A DNA stretch of 49,722 bases from positions 1 to 49,722 of the forward strand of contig JAIOQI010000063.1 in the NCBI GenBank assembly GCA_021413445.1. The letters are read 5' to 3'. Within the stretch, counting starts at the first letter, position 1. Each line of letters starts with the position of its first letter. The position numbers and the translations under genes were made by a program. Under the pieces are notes generated by a model that had not been told where the DNA came from, did not search any database, and saw only the letters and a program-made list of their open reading frames with translations. This stretch comes from Alphaproteobacteria bacterium (GTDB lineage Bacteria; Pseudomonadota; Alphaproteobacteria; Micavibrionales; UBA2020). Of the stretch, positions 42,014 to 49,275 are shown in pieces.

Positions 42014-42799
42014 ATGGTCTTTATAGCCATCGGCGGCGCCGAGGATAAGCTTCATGAAAAGACCGTCCTTAAGCGGGTACTGCTGGAAAGCGGAAAGACG
42101 CAACCGCGCATCTGCGTCATCACCACCGCCACCGGCTTTCCGGATGATGCCCGCAAAACTTACCTGGACGCCTTTCAGTCCCTTGGCGTCACCGAATGTT
42201 CCGTGCTGCACATCGACAGCCGCCAGGGCGCTGAAGACCCGACGGTCATCCAGCACCTCGCCGATGCCGACATTATTTTCTTTTCCGGCGGCGACCAGCT
42301 GCGCCTGACGAGCATCCTGGGCGGCACGCCGTTTCTGCAAGCAGTCATCAATCGCGCGCAGCAGGGCGCGGTGATCGCCGGCACCAGCGCCGGAGCTGCC
42401 GTTATGTCCGGGCTGATGATCTACGGCGGCGAAGCGTCACGGGCGATGGAGAAGGGTCATGTTGCGCTGACCTCCGGCTTCGGCTTTGTGAACGGCGTTG
42501 TTTTCGATACGCACATGGAGCGCGGCCGCATCACGCGCCTGTTCAACGTGGTGGCGACCAACCCCGCCACTCTCGGCATCGGCCTGCATGAAGACACCGG
42601 CGTCATCGTGCGCGGCGACGTCATGGAAGTCATCGGCCGCAGCAGCGTCACGATTGTCGATGGCAAAGATTTAAAAAATTCCAATGTCACCGATATTGAA
42701 CGCGGCGAAACCATCAGGGCGGAGAACTACGCGGTGCACAGCCTCAAGACCGGAGACCGCTACGACCTCAAGAGCCGCAAGATCCTCCCGCCGCTCTAG
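42014..42799 (+). CDS. cphB: cyanophycinase-like S51 peptidase
   Basis: A 261-residue serine peptidase. MVFIAIGGAEDKLHEKTVLKRVL, ITTATGFPDDARKTYLDAFQSLGV, IFFSGGDQLRLTSILGGTPF, and the nucleophile block AVIAGTSAGAAVMSGLMIYGG (Ser in GTSAGA) match cyanophycinase. GFGFVNGVVFDTHMERGRITRLF and GIGLHEDTGVIVRGDVMEVIG also belong to the family. The enzyme splits multi-L-arginyl-poly-L-aspartate into beta-Asp-Arg. No cyanophycin synthetase (cphA) is in the window, so it may degrade scavenged polymer. Length fits the intracellular form of about 270 residues. Confidence 0.85.
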   Translation: MVFIAIGGAEDKLHEKTVLKRVLLESGKTQPRICVITTATGFPDDARKTYLDAFQSLGVTECSVLHIDSRQGAEDPTVIQHLADADIIFFSGGDQLRLTSILGGTPFLQAVINRAQQGAVIAGTSAGAAVMSGLMIYGGEASRAMEKGHVALTSGFGFVNGVVFDTHMERGRITRLFNVVATNPATLGIGLHEDTGVIVRGDVMEVIGRSSVTIVDGKDLKNSNVTDIERGETIRAENYAVHSLKTGDRYDLKSRKILPPL

Positions 42800-42884
42800 G
42801 TTATCAGGTGCGCGATCATTGACATCTGAATCTAAAAATGTTTTTCTCTTCGAGTTGTGTTTTTCGGTGTTTGGGGTGCGGTGA

Positions 42885-43307
42885 ATGAATAAATTGAAAA
42901 AAATAATTTTCTTTGCAGCTCTGCTGCCTTTGCTTGGGGCTTTTAGAGCGCAGGCATTTTGGCCGGGAGAGGACAGAACTTTTTGGGATCAGGCTATAGA
43001 GGCTGCTAATGACGCAGGTAAGGTGCTGATCCGCCATGGGATATGTGAACGGGCAAATAGGCGCTGTGGAGGGCATGTTTATACTATCGGGCCAATGACG
43101 GGTGGTTTTGCATTTGTAATCTCCGGTATAGAAGATCAGAAGATTTTAGAGGAAGTCAATGATGCTGTTATTAAGGTATTTTATAAGACTCCAGGAATAA
43201 GACATGTGTTGATTGAAGCTTACATTGGGGATGGTTTAGTGGGGCGAGAAGGCCCTCCTAAACAGAAAGGCTTAATTCATAAGTTCGACCTTCGGAGGGG
43301 TGAATGA
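42885..43307 (+). CDS. secreted protein, first of tandem paralogues
   Basis: A 140-residue protein with a signal peptide (MNKLKKIIFFAALLPLLGAFRAQA, cleavage before FWPGEDRTFW). The mature part contains EDRTFWDQAIEAANDAGKVLIRHGIC, a pair of Cys in GICERANRRCGGH, and the end KGLIHKFDLRRGE. The next gene encodes a clearly related protein. Base composition is visibly AT-richer than the surrounding genes, indicating acquisition. No family is recognised; a small disulfide-bonded periplasmic or secreted protein is likely. Its stop overlaps the next ATG (ATGA). Confidence 0.7.
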   Translation: MNKLKKIIFFAALLPLLGAFRAQAFWPGEDRTFWDQAIEAANDAGKVLIRHGICERANRRCGGHVYTIGPMTGGFAFVISGIEDQKILEEVNDAVIKVFYKTPGIRHVLIEAYIGDGLVGREGPPKQKGLIHKFDLRRGE

Positions 43308-43729
43308 GTAAAACAAAAAAACTAGCCTGTGTTATTGCTTTATTGTCTTTGTTCACGCCCCCTAATGCTTATGCGTGGAGCCTGGTAGAAGATAGGACAT
43401 TCTGGGGGGAAGCCATAGATGCTGGGCATGCGGTGAAACAAGTATTGATTCGTCATGGGGTGTGCAAAGATGAAAACAAAGATTGTGCAGGAGGACATTT
43501 TTTTACTCTTGGTCCTCGCCAAGGCGGCTTTGAGCTGGCAACTTTTGGCATAGAAGATCAAAAGGTTCTAGAAGAAATAAGCGATGCTGTTATCAAGGTC
43601 TTTTATAATACGCCCAAGATGACACACGTGATTATCGTAGCGTTTGTTGGGGAAGGGGTAGATATTGAGAATGCCCCCCCTAAAAGAAAAGGCCTGATTC
43701 ATAAATTTGATCTTCGGAGGGGTGAATGA
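43304..43729 (+). CDS. secreted protein, second of tandem paralogues
   Basis: A 141-residue paralogue with signal MSKTKKLACVIALLSLFTPPNAYA and mature WSLVEDRTFWGEAIDAGHAVKQVLIRHGVCKDENKDCAGGHFFTLGP. FGIEDQKVLEEISDAVIKVFYNTPKMTHVII matches its neighbour, and the last 13 residues (KGLIHKFDLRRGE) are identical. Identity is high in the middle and end but low in the signal peptides, so this is an old duplication. The shared 3' end CTTCGGAGGGGTGAATGAG supplies the ribosome site and start of the following frame in both copies. Confidence 0.7.
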   Translation: MSKTKKLACVIALLSLFTPPNAYAWSLVEDRTFWGEAIDAGHAVKQVLIRHGVCKDENKDCAGGHFFTLGPRQGGFELATFGIEDQKVLEEISDAVIKVFYNTPKMTHVIIVAFVGEGVDIENAPPKRKGLIHKFDLRRGE

Positions 43730-43761
43730 GCGGATTAGCACAAAAGCTGCCGCCGCGCTAA
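43726..43761 (+). other. 11-codon stub after the tandem paralogues
   Basis: After the second paralogue the same GGAGGGGTGAATGAG junction recurs, again overlapping a stop with an ATG, and opens the frame MSGLAQKLPPR before TAA at 43759-43761. It occupies the place of a third gene copy. It may be the remains of a deleted third paralogue or simply the tail left by the duplication. Confidence 0.3.
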
Positions 43762-43762
43762 G

Positions 43763-45151
43763 TCACGCCGCCAGAAACTCGGAAACCTTGCGATAAATTT
43801 CCTTCTGTTCCGGTGTTGCAAACCCGGCGCCGTACCCGGCAATCACCGTCATGCGGTGCAAAGCCATCAGCGAGGACAAGGCGACAACGATCTTTTTGTC
43901 ATGGATATAAGCCAGAACCTGGTGGAAGTCCTCAGGCTTATTGACGATAATGGGCACCTCGTCAAACCTGACGACTTCATCGCCGTCAATCGCCTGCATT
44001 TTCGAGAATGGAATCTTTCCGGCGCGGGTGATGCCGATGAATTCCGGCAGGCCGCAGCGGTCGATCCAGCGGAAGAACCCCGTCACCATGGTGTTCTTGC
44101 GCACCTCCTTGAGCCATTTATTGCCGATGCCGGTCTCTTCGCAGACTTCGCGCGCCATGGCATAGGCGGCCATGTCCCGGAAATCCTCCGGATGCCCGGA
44201 CTTCTTCACGTCGGCATAATTGAACGACCCGGACCCGCCCAGGCACACCATGCTTGCCCCGACGGCGTTGGTCGAGCCTTGCAGCAGCATGGCCACGCGC
44301 TTGTTCTCCGTCAGCAGCAGGCTGGTGATCCCCATATGCAGCGAGACATGCTTGTAAAAATCGGGCGTGAAGCGGAGGCACTCCTGGCCGTCAAAGGTTT
44401 CCCTTTTGACGGGGAAATAGGTGGTGAGATCGGTATAGACTTCTTTTTCATTCTGCAGGTTGCCGCGGAAAATCCGGCTCCGGAACGCCTCCACCGTCAG
44501 CAGCGCGTCGTAATAAAACGCCTTGCGCAACGTGACCGGCCCGTCGCCGGCCAGAGAGTCGGCCATGTCATGAAAGGCGAGCAACACGCCGTTGGTGGTA
44601 TGGGTGAGCTTGTTCAGCACACGGATGGCGATATACCTGAGCTGGTGGCGGGAGGTGATGAAATTGATGGGCTCCTTCTCCTCGCGCCAGGGGATATTTT
44701 TCCGCGTCATCAGGATGTCGTCAACCTTGCTGCTGACCAGCGGGCTTTCCTTGCAGGTCTTGATGTCATCGACCGGGTTGCCAAAACCCAGCGCAGCCTC
44801 TGACGGCGCCGGCAAAACTGCCGACATCGGAAAACTGAGCTCGTCATTGGCGATGTGCGTGCTGTGCTGCGCGCTATAGGTCACGCCGCCGTGGGAGGGC
44901 CGGTAATCCGACGGCATGATCGACATTTCCCCGCCCACCTGCACCATGATGATGGCGGCCTCCACCGCCATGGCGATCAGGTCGTAGAAGGTATTCCACG
45001 AGACCACCGAATAACCAAACAGCGCAAAGGCCAGCAGCGTGGTGGTCAGGTCCTTGCGGTAATCGCTGTCCCATTTGAAGAAGAACAGCATCAGGTCGAG
45101 ACGGCCCTTGACGTTGCGGTAAAAATTGAGCCATTTGATAAAGCTGGACAT
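43763..45151 (-). CDS. membrane-anchored protein with Nudix-like C-terminal domain
   Basis: A 462-residue protein. One or two N-terminal membrane segments (about residues 35-70, TTLLAFALFGYSVVSWNTFYDLIAMAVEAAIIMV) are followed by about 200 unfamiliar residues. The C-terminal part has VCLGGSGSFNYADVKKSGHPEDFRDMAAYAMAREVCEETGIG, whose REVCEETGI end is the Nudix box core, with one extra residue in the Gx5Ex7 spacing and Asp for the first Glu. Nudix enzymes hydrolyse nucleoside diphosphates linked to X. The gene starts 11 bases after prpC in the same direction, so it belongs to the prp operon. Function is unknown. Confidence 0.65.
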   Translation of the reverse strand: MSSFIKWLNFYRNVKGRLDLMLFFFKWDSDYRKDLTTTLLAFALFGYSVVSWNTFYDLIAMAVEAAIIMVQVGGEMSIMPSDYRPSHGGVTYSAQHSTHIANDELSFPMSAVLPAPSEAALGFGNPVDDIKTCKESPLVSSKVDDILMTRKNIPWREEKEPINFITSRHQLRYIAIRVLNKLTHTTNGVLLAFHDMADSLAGDGPVTLRKAFYYDALLTVEAFRSRIFRGNLQNEKEVYTDLTTYFPVKRETFDGQECLRFTPDFYKHVSLHMGITSLLLTENKRVAMLLQGSTNAVGASMVCLGGSGSFNYADVKKSGHPEDFRDMAAYAMAREVCEETGIGNKWLKEVRKNTMVTGFFRWIDRCGLPEFIGITRAGKIPFSKMQAIDGDEVVRFDEVPIIVNKPEDFHQVLAYIHDKKIVVALSSLMALHRMTVIAGYGAGFATPEQKEIYRKVSEFLAA

Positions 45152-45162
45152 GAATTGTACCC

Positions 45163-46302
45163 CTAAGCCGCTTTCCGCTGTGCGATCGGCTGCACATGAC
45201 GCTGCGCCACGCCGTTATAAACGCTCAGCGGCCGCATGATTTTGTTGTCTTCCAGCTGTTCCATGACATGCGCCGTCCAGCCGGTAATGCGGCTCATCAC
45301 GAAAATCGGCGTGAAGATGGGGATTTCAAAGCCCATCAGGTAATAGGCCGGTCCCACCGGATAATCGAGATTGGGATGGATGTTATTTTTGGCCAGCATC
45401 GTCTTGGCGAGGATGTCCTCGATCTCCACCCATTTCTGGCCGCCCTTGATCTTGGCCATTTCATGGAACACCTTGGTCATGTAGGGCACGCGGCTATCGC
45501 CGTTCTTATAAACGCGGTGCCCGAAACCCATCACCAGCTTTTTCTTTTCCGAGAGGGCCTCGTCGATCCACGCTTGCGCCTTGGACGGCTCCTGAATATC
45601 CAGCAGCATGTGCATGACCGCCTCGTTCGCGCCGCCGTGCAGGGGGCCCTTGAGGGCGCCGATCGCGCCGGTCACCGCCGAATAAATATCCGATAAAGTC
45701 GAGGTAATAACGCGCCCGGCGAAAGTCGAGGCGTTAAACCCATGCTCGGCATAGAAGGTCAGCGAAGCGTCGAAGCATTTGACGATCTCTTTTTGCGGCA
45801 CCTCGCCGAAATACATGTGGAAAAAGTTTTCAGCCATGCTTAAATCCGCGCGCGGCGCGATCGGCTCCTGCCCCTTGCGCAGACGGAAGTCGGCGGCGAT
45901 GATGGTCGGGATCTGCGCCAGCATGCGGAGGGATTTTTTCAGGTTTCCGGCCGGCGACTGGTCCGCCCATGACGGATCTTCCACCCCCATGAAGCTGATG
46001 GCCGTGCGCAGGGTATCCATCGGATGCGCCTCGGTGCGGAATTGCCGGAGCACCGTCAGCAGCTTGGGGGAAATCTGGCGCTGCCCGCGCTCCTCCTGCT
46101 CGAATTTTTTGAGCTGCTCGGCGGTCGGCAATTCGCCGTGCCAGAGCAGGTAGGCCACTTCCTCGAAACGGCAGAACTCCGCCAGCTCCTGCACCGGGTA
46201 GCCGTAGTAGGTAAGCGAATTGGTCGCGTCCACCACCGTGGAAATGCGCGTGTGGTCTGAATAAATTCCGGCAAGGCCTTTGGCGATTTGCGGCTCGATC
46301 AT
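45163..46302 (-). CDS. prpC: 2-methylcitrate synthase / citrate synthase
   Basis: A 379-residue enzyme joining propionyl-CoA (or acetyl-CoA) with oxaloacetate. Active-site blocks are GALKGPLHGGANEAVMHML (His), VMGFGHRVYKNGDSRVPYM (His) and DPSWADQSPAGN; the FEIPIFTPIFVMSRITGWTAHVMEQLEDNKIMRPLSVYNG end is typical. Its shorter length and position behind prpD-prpB argue for the methylcitrate enzyme, though such proteins often use both substrates. It lies 21 bases after prpB. Confidence 0.92.
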   Translation of the reverse strand: MIEPQIAKGLAGIYSDHTRISTVVDATNSLTYYGYPVQELAEFCRFEEVAYLLWHGELPTAEQLKKFEQEERGQRQISPKLLTVLRQFRTEAHPMDTLRTAISFMGVEDPSWADQSPAGNLKKSLRMLAQIPTIIAADFRLRKGQEPIAPRADLSMAENFFHMYFGEVPQKEIVKCFDASLTFYAEHGFNASTFAGRVITSTLSDIYSAVTGAIGALKGPLHGGANEAVMHMLLDIQEPSKAQAWIDEALSEKKKLVMGFGHRVYKNGDSRVPYMTKVFHEMAKIKGGQKWVEIEDILAKTMLAKNNIHPNLDYPVGPAYYLMGFEIPIFTPIFVMSRITGWTAHVMEQLEDNKIMRPLSVYNGVAQRHVQPIAQRKAA

Positions 46303-46323
46303 GACTGCTCCTAAGCTATACGA

Positions 46324-47259
46324 TCAGGACTTGCAAGAAGGCGGTTCATTTTTTTTTACGCCTTGGGACTTGCTTCCCAACTGCTTTGCACGCGCGGCAA
46401 CCTGGCCCGGATAGTCTATCAACTGCTGAAAATCCTCGCGCTTTTGCATTTGTGGTTCCATGCCGCGCTGCGTGCCTTTGGCATAAATTTCCTGATACAT
46501 TTTTGCCGCCGTCTGGCGCTGTCCGCGATATACCGTCAGCGGGTTGAGAACGATATCGACGTTACCGCCGGTTTCCTTGGCGATCTCCTGCGGCGTTTTA
46601 AGGGCAACCTTGCCGAACTCCGTCATGTTGGCCAGCACCGGCTTGCCCTGCGCCGCTTTTTTAACCTGGGCGTAAGTGGCGGCATCCGGGAAAGCCTCGG
46701 CAAAAATCATGTCGGCGCCTGCCGCCGCATAAGAAGTGATGCGCGAGAGGGTTTTTTCCATGCCTTCCACGGCCAGTGCGTCCGTCCGCGCCATCACCAC
46801 AAAATCGGGGTCTTTTTTTGCAGTGACAGCTCTTTTGATACGGGCGGTTGCGTCTTCCTGGCTGACGACATGCTTGCCCGGCAGGTGTCCGCAGGCTTTC
46901 AAATCCTGCTGGTCTTCGATGTGCACCGCCGCCGCGCCTGCTTTTTCAAGGGCGTGGATGGTTTCGGCGACATCGTCAAAGCCCGTGTCAATATCGACCA
47001 GAACGGGAAGCTTGGTGCCGCTATCGAGAATGCGCTGCACATGTTCAACCACATGTTTGAGTTCGATGCGGCCGATGTCCGCCCAGCCGCGGGAGGCCGC
47101 GACCTGGCTGCCTGAAATATAGAGCGCCTTGAATCCCGCTTTCTCCGCTTCCAGCGCGTCCGAGCCGTCCGCCACGCCGATCACATGCAACGGTGTGCCG
47201 TCAGCAAGGGCCTCTTTCATGGCCTGACGAAAACGTTTTCCGGCGGATACTTTTATCAT
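46324..47259 (-). CDS. prpB: methylisocitrate lyase
   Basis: A 311-residue isocitrate-lyase-superfamily enzyme splitting 2-methylisocitrate into pyruvate and succinate. LPVLVDIDTGFDDVAETIHALEKAGAAAVHIEDQQDLKACGHLPGKHVVSQEDA contains the Mg-binding Asp pair and the catalytic Cys in ACGH (most relatives have RCGH or KCGH). FVVMARTDALAVEGMEKTLSR follows. The frame is open to 47286, but ATG at 47259 overlaps the prpD stop (ATGA) and has GGAG eight bases upstream, so it is the start. Confidence 0.92.
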   Translation of the reverse strand: MIKVSAGKRFRQAMKEALADGTPLHVIGVADGSDALEAEKAGFKALYISGSQVAASRGWADIGRIELKHVVEHVQRILDSGTKLPVLVDIDTGFDDVAETIHALEKAGAAAVHIEDQQDLKACGHLPGKHVVSQEDATARIKRAVTAKKDPDFVVMARTDALAVEGMEKTLSRITSYAAAGADMIFAEAFPDAATYAQVKKAAQGKPVLANMTEFGKVALKTPQEIAKETGGNVDIVLNPLTVYRGQRQTAAKMYQEIYAKGTQRGMEPQMQKREDFQQLIDYPGQVAARAKQLGSKSQGVKKNEPPSCKS

Positions 47260-48782
47260 GCGCATTTCTCCTTCTCCCTCTTGCAAGAATACGACACGCG
47301 GCAGGCATTGTAAATGCCGCGCGTTTTCACTTCCGCCAGGGACACCAGATCAAGCTTCGGCGTCAGCTCTTTCAGCTTGGCCGCGGGGCTGTTTTGCAGG
47401 CCCTCGACAGCCTTGAGGAAGCGCTTGCGCTCCACGTCGCTGATGAGGCCCTTGGTCAGGTTTTCGAGCTTGCGGACGTAGTTGGGGCGCTTCCACGGCG
47501 TCTTGCCGAAGGGATGGGCGTTGGCGCAGGCTTTCGAATCCTTCACCACCCTGCCGTCGGCGAGGGTGACCATCAGCGTGCCGCCGAAAGACTGCTCCTT
47601 CGGGTCGGTCGAGTGATAGCGGCGTTCCCATTCAGCATCCTGCTGGGTGCGGATTTTCGCCATGGCAGAACGCAATTCTTCCTTCTCGCTCTTCTTGATC
47701 TCATAAACGCTTTCATCCCAGCGGCCGAGCTGCATGGAGCGCGCGATGGCGAACATGATGCTGTGGTCGAGCGTGCCGCGCGGGCTGTCGGGGTCGATCT
47801 TCTGCGGATCGTTGGCGCCGGTGCCGATGACGTGGTCGGTATGATGGCTGGTGACGAGCAGGATGCCCTTGATCTGGCTCCAATCGACGGCGCCGTTCTT
47901 TTTCTTCGGCATCTTGCCAGCCAGTTCCAGCGCCATGTCGATGATCGCCTGCCCTTGATACTCGAAAGCATGCTCTTTCGGGTAAGTCATCATGATATTG
48001 CGCAGTTTGTCCTTGCCGGGTTCGGCCAGCGCCACTTTATAGGCGGCATTGGGATCGTTCTTGCCGTCGAGAAAGCGGCGGATGATGCTGTCCTCGCCTT
48101 CATAGACCGGGTTCGGGCCCTTGAGGCCGTGCATCGCGGAATTGACGGCGTCAATGGAGATTTCCGCCGAGAAGCCGGGCACGAATTCCTTCTGCGCGCC
48201 GATGTCGCCCTTGCGCGACTGGCGCGAGGAAATGGAATTGTGGACAGCAAAATTGACGGCGTGGTAAATCTGCTCGACCGGCAGCTTCAGCATCGCGCCG
48301 ATACCCGCCGTCGCCGCCGCCGCGATATGGGTCATGTGATCGACCTTGTGCTTGTGCAGGCAGATGCCGGTGCCCTCGCCCGTGCCCACCAGCGCCACAT
48401 GCACTTCATAAGCGACGCCGATGCCGCGGATCATGTCCTTGCCGGAAACATCCAGCTGCTGCGCGACGGCGAGGATAGGGGAAATATTGTCGTCGGGGTG
48501 CGAGTATTCAGCGGCGAGATAGGTGTCATCCTGGTCGCGGAAACGGACCGCGACCGCGTTGACGAAAGCGGCTTCCTTCGGCCCGAAGGTTTCCTTCTGG
48601 GATAAGCCGTAGATGGTGGCCTTGCCCGTGCCCTTTGATGCCAGCGCCTTGTCCCGCGCGACCGCCACCGCATGCTCGTTCACCGCCGCCAGCGCAATCG
48701 CCGCGTTATCGATGATGCGGTTCTTGATCATATCGACCACTTCGGCATCAAGATCGGAATCTTTTGTCTTCGCCGCCAGCAC
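47256..48782 (-). CDS. prpD: 2-methylcitrate dehydratase, N-terminally truncated
   Basis: A MmgE/PrpD-family protein, 508 residues from a GTG at 48782. IKNRIIDNAAIALAAVNEHAVAVARDKAL, DQDDTYLAAEYSHPDDNISPILAVAQ and KHKVDHMTHIAAAATAGIGAML match the long PrpD type. The frame continues upstream through QLAWKIAV (48803-48780), a block found near the N-terminus of this type, and then meets TAA at 48821. The normal initiation region, roughly the first 15-25 residues, is missing and replaced by AT-rich foreign DNA. It must start at an internal GTG or CTG, so activity and expression are uncertain. It is the first intact gene of prpD-prpB-prpC, coupled to prpB by ATGA. Confidence 0.88.
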   Translation of the reverse strand: MLAAKTKDSDLDAEVVDMIKNRIIDNAAIALAAVNEHAVAVARDKALASKGTGKATIYGLSQKETFGPKEAAFVNAVAVRFRDQDDTYLAAEYSHPDDNISPILAVAQQLDVSGKDMIRGIGVAYEVHVALVGTGEGTGICLHKHKVDHMTHIAAAATAGIGAMLKLPVEQIYHAVNFAVHNSISSRQSRKGDIGAQKEFVPGFSAEISIDAVNSAMHGLKGPNPVYEGEDSIIRRFLDGKNDPNAAYKVALAEPGKDKLRNIMMTYPKEHAFEYQGQAIIDMALELAGKMPKKKNGAVDWSQIKGILLVTSHHTDHVIGTGANDPQKIDPDSPRGTLDHSIMFAIARSMQLGRWDESVYEIKKSEKEELRSAMAKIRTQQDAEWERRYHSTDPKEQSFGGTLMVTLADGRVVKDSKACANAHPFGKTPWKRPNYVRKLENLTKGLISDVERKRFLKAVEGLQNSPAAKLKELTPKLDLVSLAEVKTRGIYNACRVSYSCKREKEKCA

Positions 48783-49257
48783 GGCGATTTTCCACGCCAG
48801 CTGGCACTTCCTGTATCTTTAAGTCTTTAGACCTATGGCCAAATACCTCGTTTTTTAACCTCGAAACTTTTACCCATATAGGTTTTGCCCGCGCATACAG
48901 CTCATTAATCTCCTTCAGAGATTCTTCTGAGAAAGTTTTATTATCTTCTAAGCTCTTCAAGAACCGGGGAATGTTGTGTGTATCATTTCTAGTTTCATAG
49001 AGCCTGTACAAAGGCGTAATACAAGCAACAAAATGTGCATGGATACTTGTTACAAAAAAGAGAAGATACTGACTGTCATTCAATACAGGTAAATATTCAG
49101 CTCTATTTTTATCATAAAAATCCCACACATCATGATTAAGGCTAGCTACCTTAATGGAATGGCGTAATTCTTCAACGGTCTCCAATAAAACAGTTTCCTG
49201 GATCCCCGCCTTCGCGGGGATGACCGTAGTGGATAATTGATGTCTATTCGTATTCAT
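48748..49257 (-). CDS. HEPN/AbiU2-like protein inserted upstream of prpD
   Basis: A 169-residue AT-rich gene. The core (VEELRHSIKVASLNHDVWDFYDKNRAEYLPVLND, FFVTSIHAHFVACITPLYRLYETRNDTHNIPRFLKSLED and VSRLKNEVFGHRSKDL) resembles the HEPN_AbiU2 domain; RLKNEVFGH fits the Rx4-6H RNase motif. Such proteins act in abortive phage infection or toxin-antitoxin systems. The last 18 or so residues (VPAGVENRRAGGEDKRFRS) read out-of-frame through the start of prpD, so the true C-terminus has been lost or altered. The N-terminus contains VIPAKAGIQ, translated from a palindromic repeat, so the real start is uncertain. Confidence 0.55.
   Translation of the reverse strand: MNTNRHQLSTTVIPAKAGIQETVLLETVEELRHSIKVASLNHDVWDFYDKNRAEYLPVLNDSQYLLFFVTSIHAHFVACITPLYRLYETRNDTHNIPRFLKSLEDNKTFSEESLKEINELYARAKPIWVKVSRLKNEVFGHRSKDLKIQEVPAGVENRRAGGEDKRFRS
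49202..49221. repeat. dispersed palindromic repeat (VIPAKAGIQ type)
   Basis: ATCCCCGC (49202-49209) and GCGGGGAT (49214-49221) form an 8-bp perfect stem with loop CTTC, within a unit that continues to CTGG on the left and GACCGT on the right. Read on the minus strand it translates as VIPAKAGIQ, a phrase well known from repetitive palindromic elements in many bacterial genomes. It lies in the AT-rich segment inserted next to prpD and is GC-rich against that background. Confidence 0.8.
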
Positions 49258-49275
49258 TCGCGGGCAACTGACTTT

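Noticed and set aside
42819-42848. TTGACA upstream of the tandem secreted genes as a promoter
   Set aside because: The -35 box is perfect but there is no acceptable -10 box at 16-18 bases.
47193-48605. Long plus-strand open frame (470 codons) opposite prpD
   Set aside because: It is a shadow of the GC-rich prpD codons. The prpD reading frame has strong family matches, while this frame has a His/Arg/Ala-rich composition typical of antisense frames.
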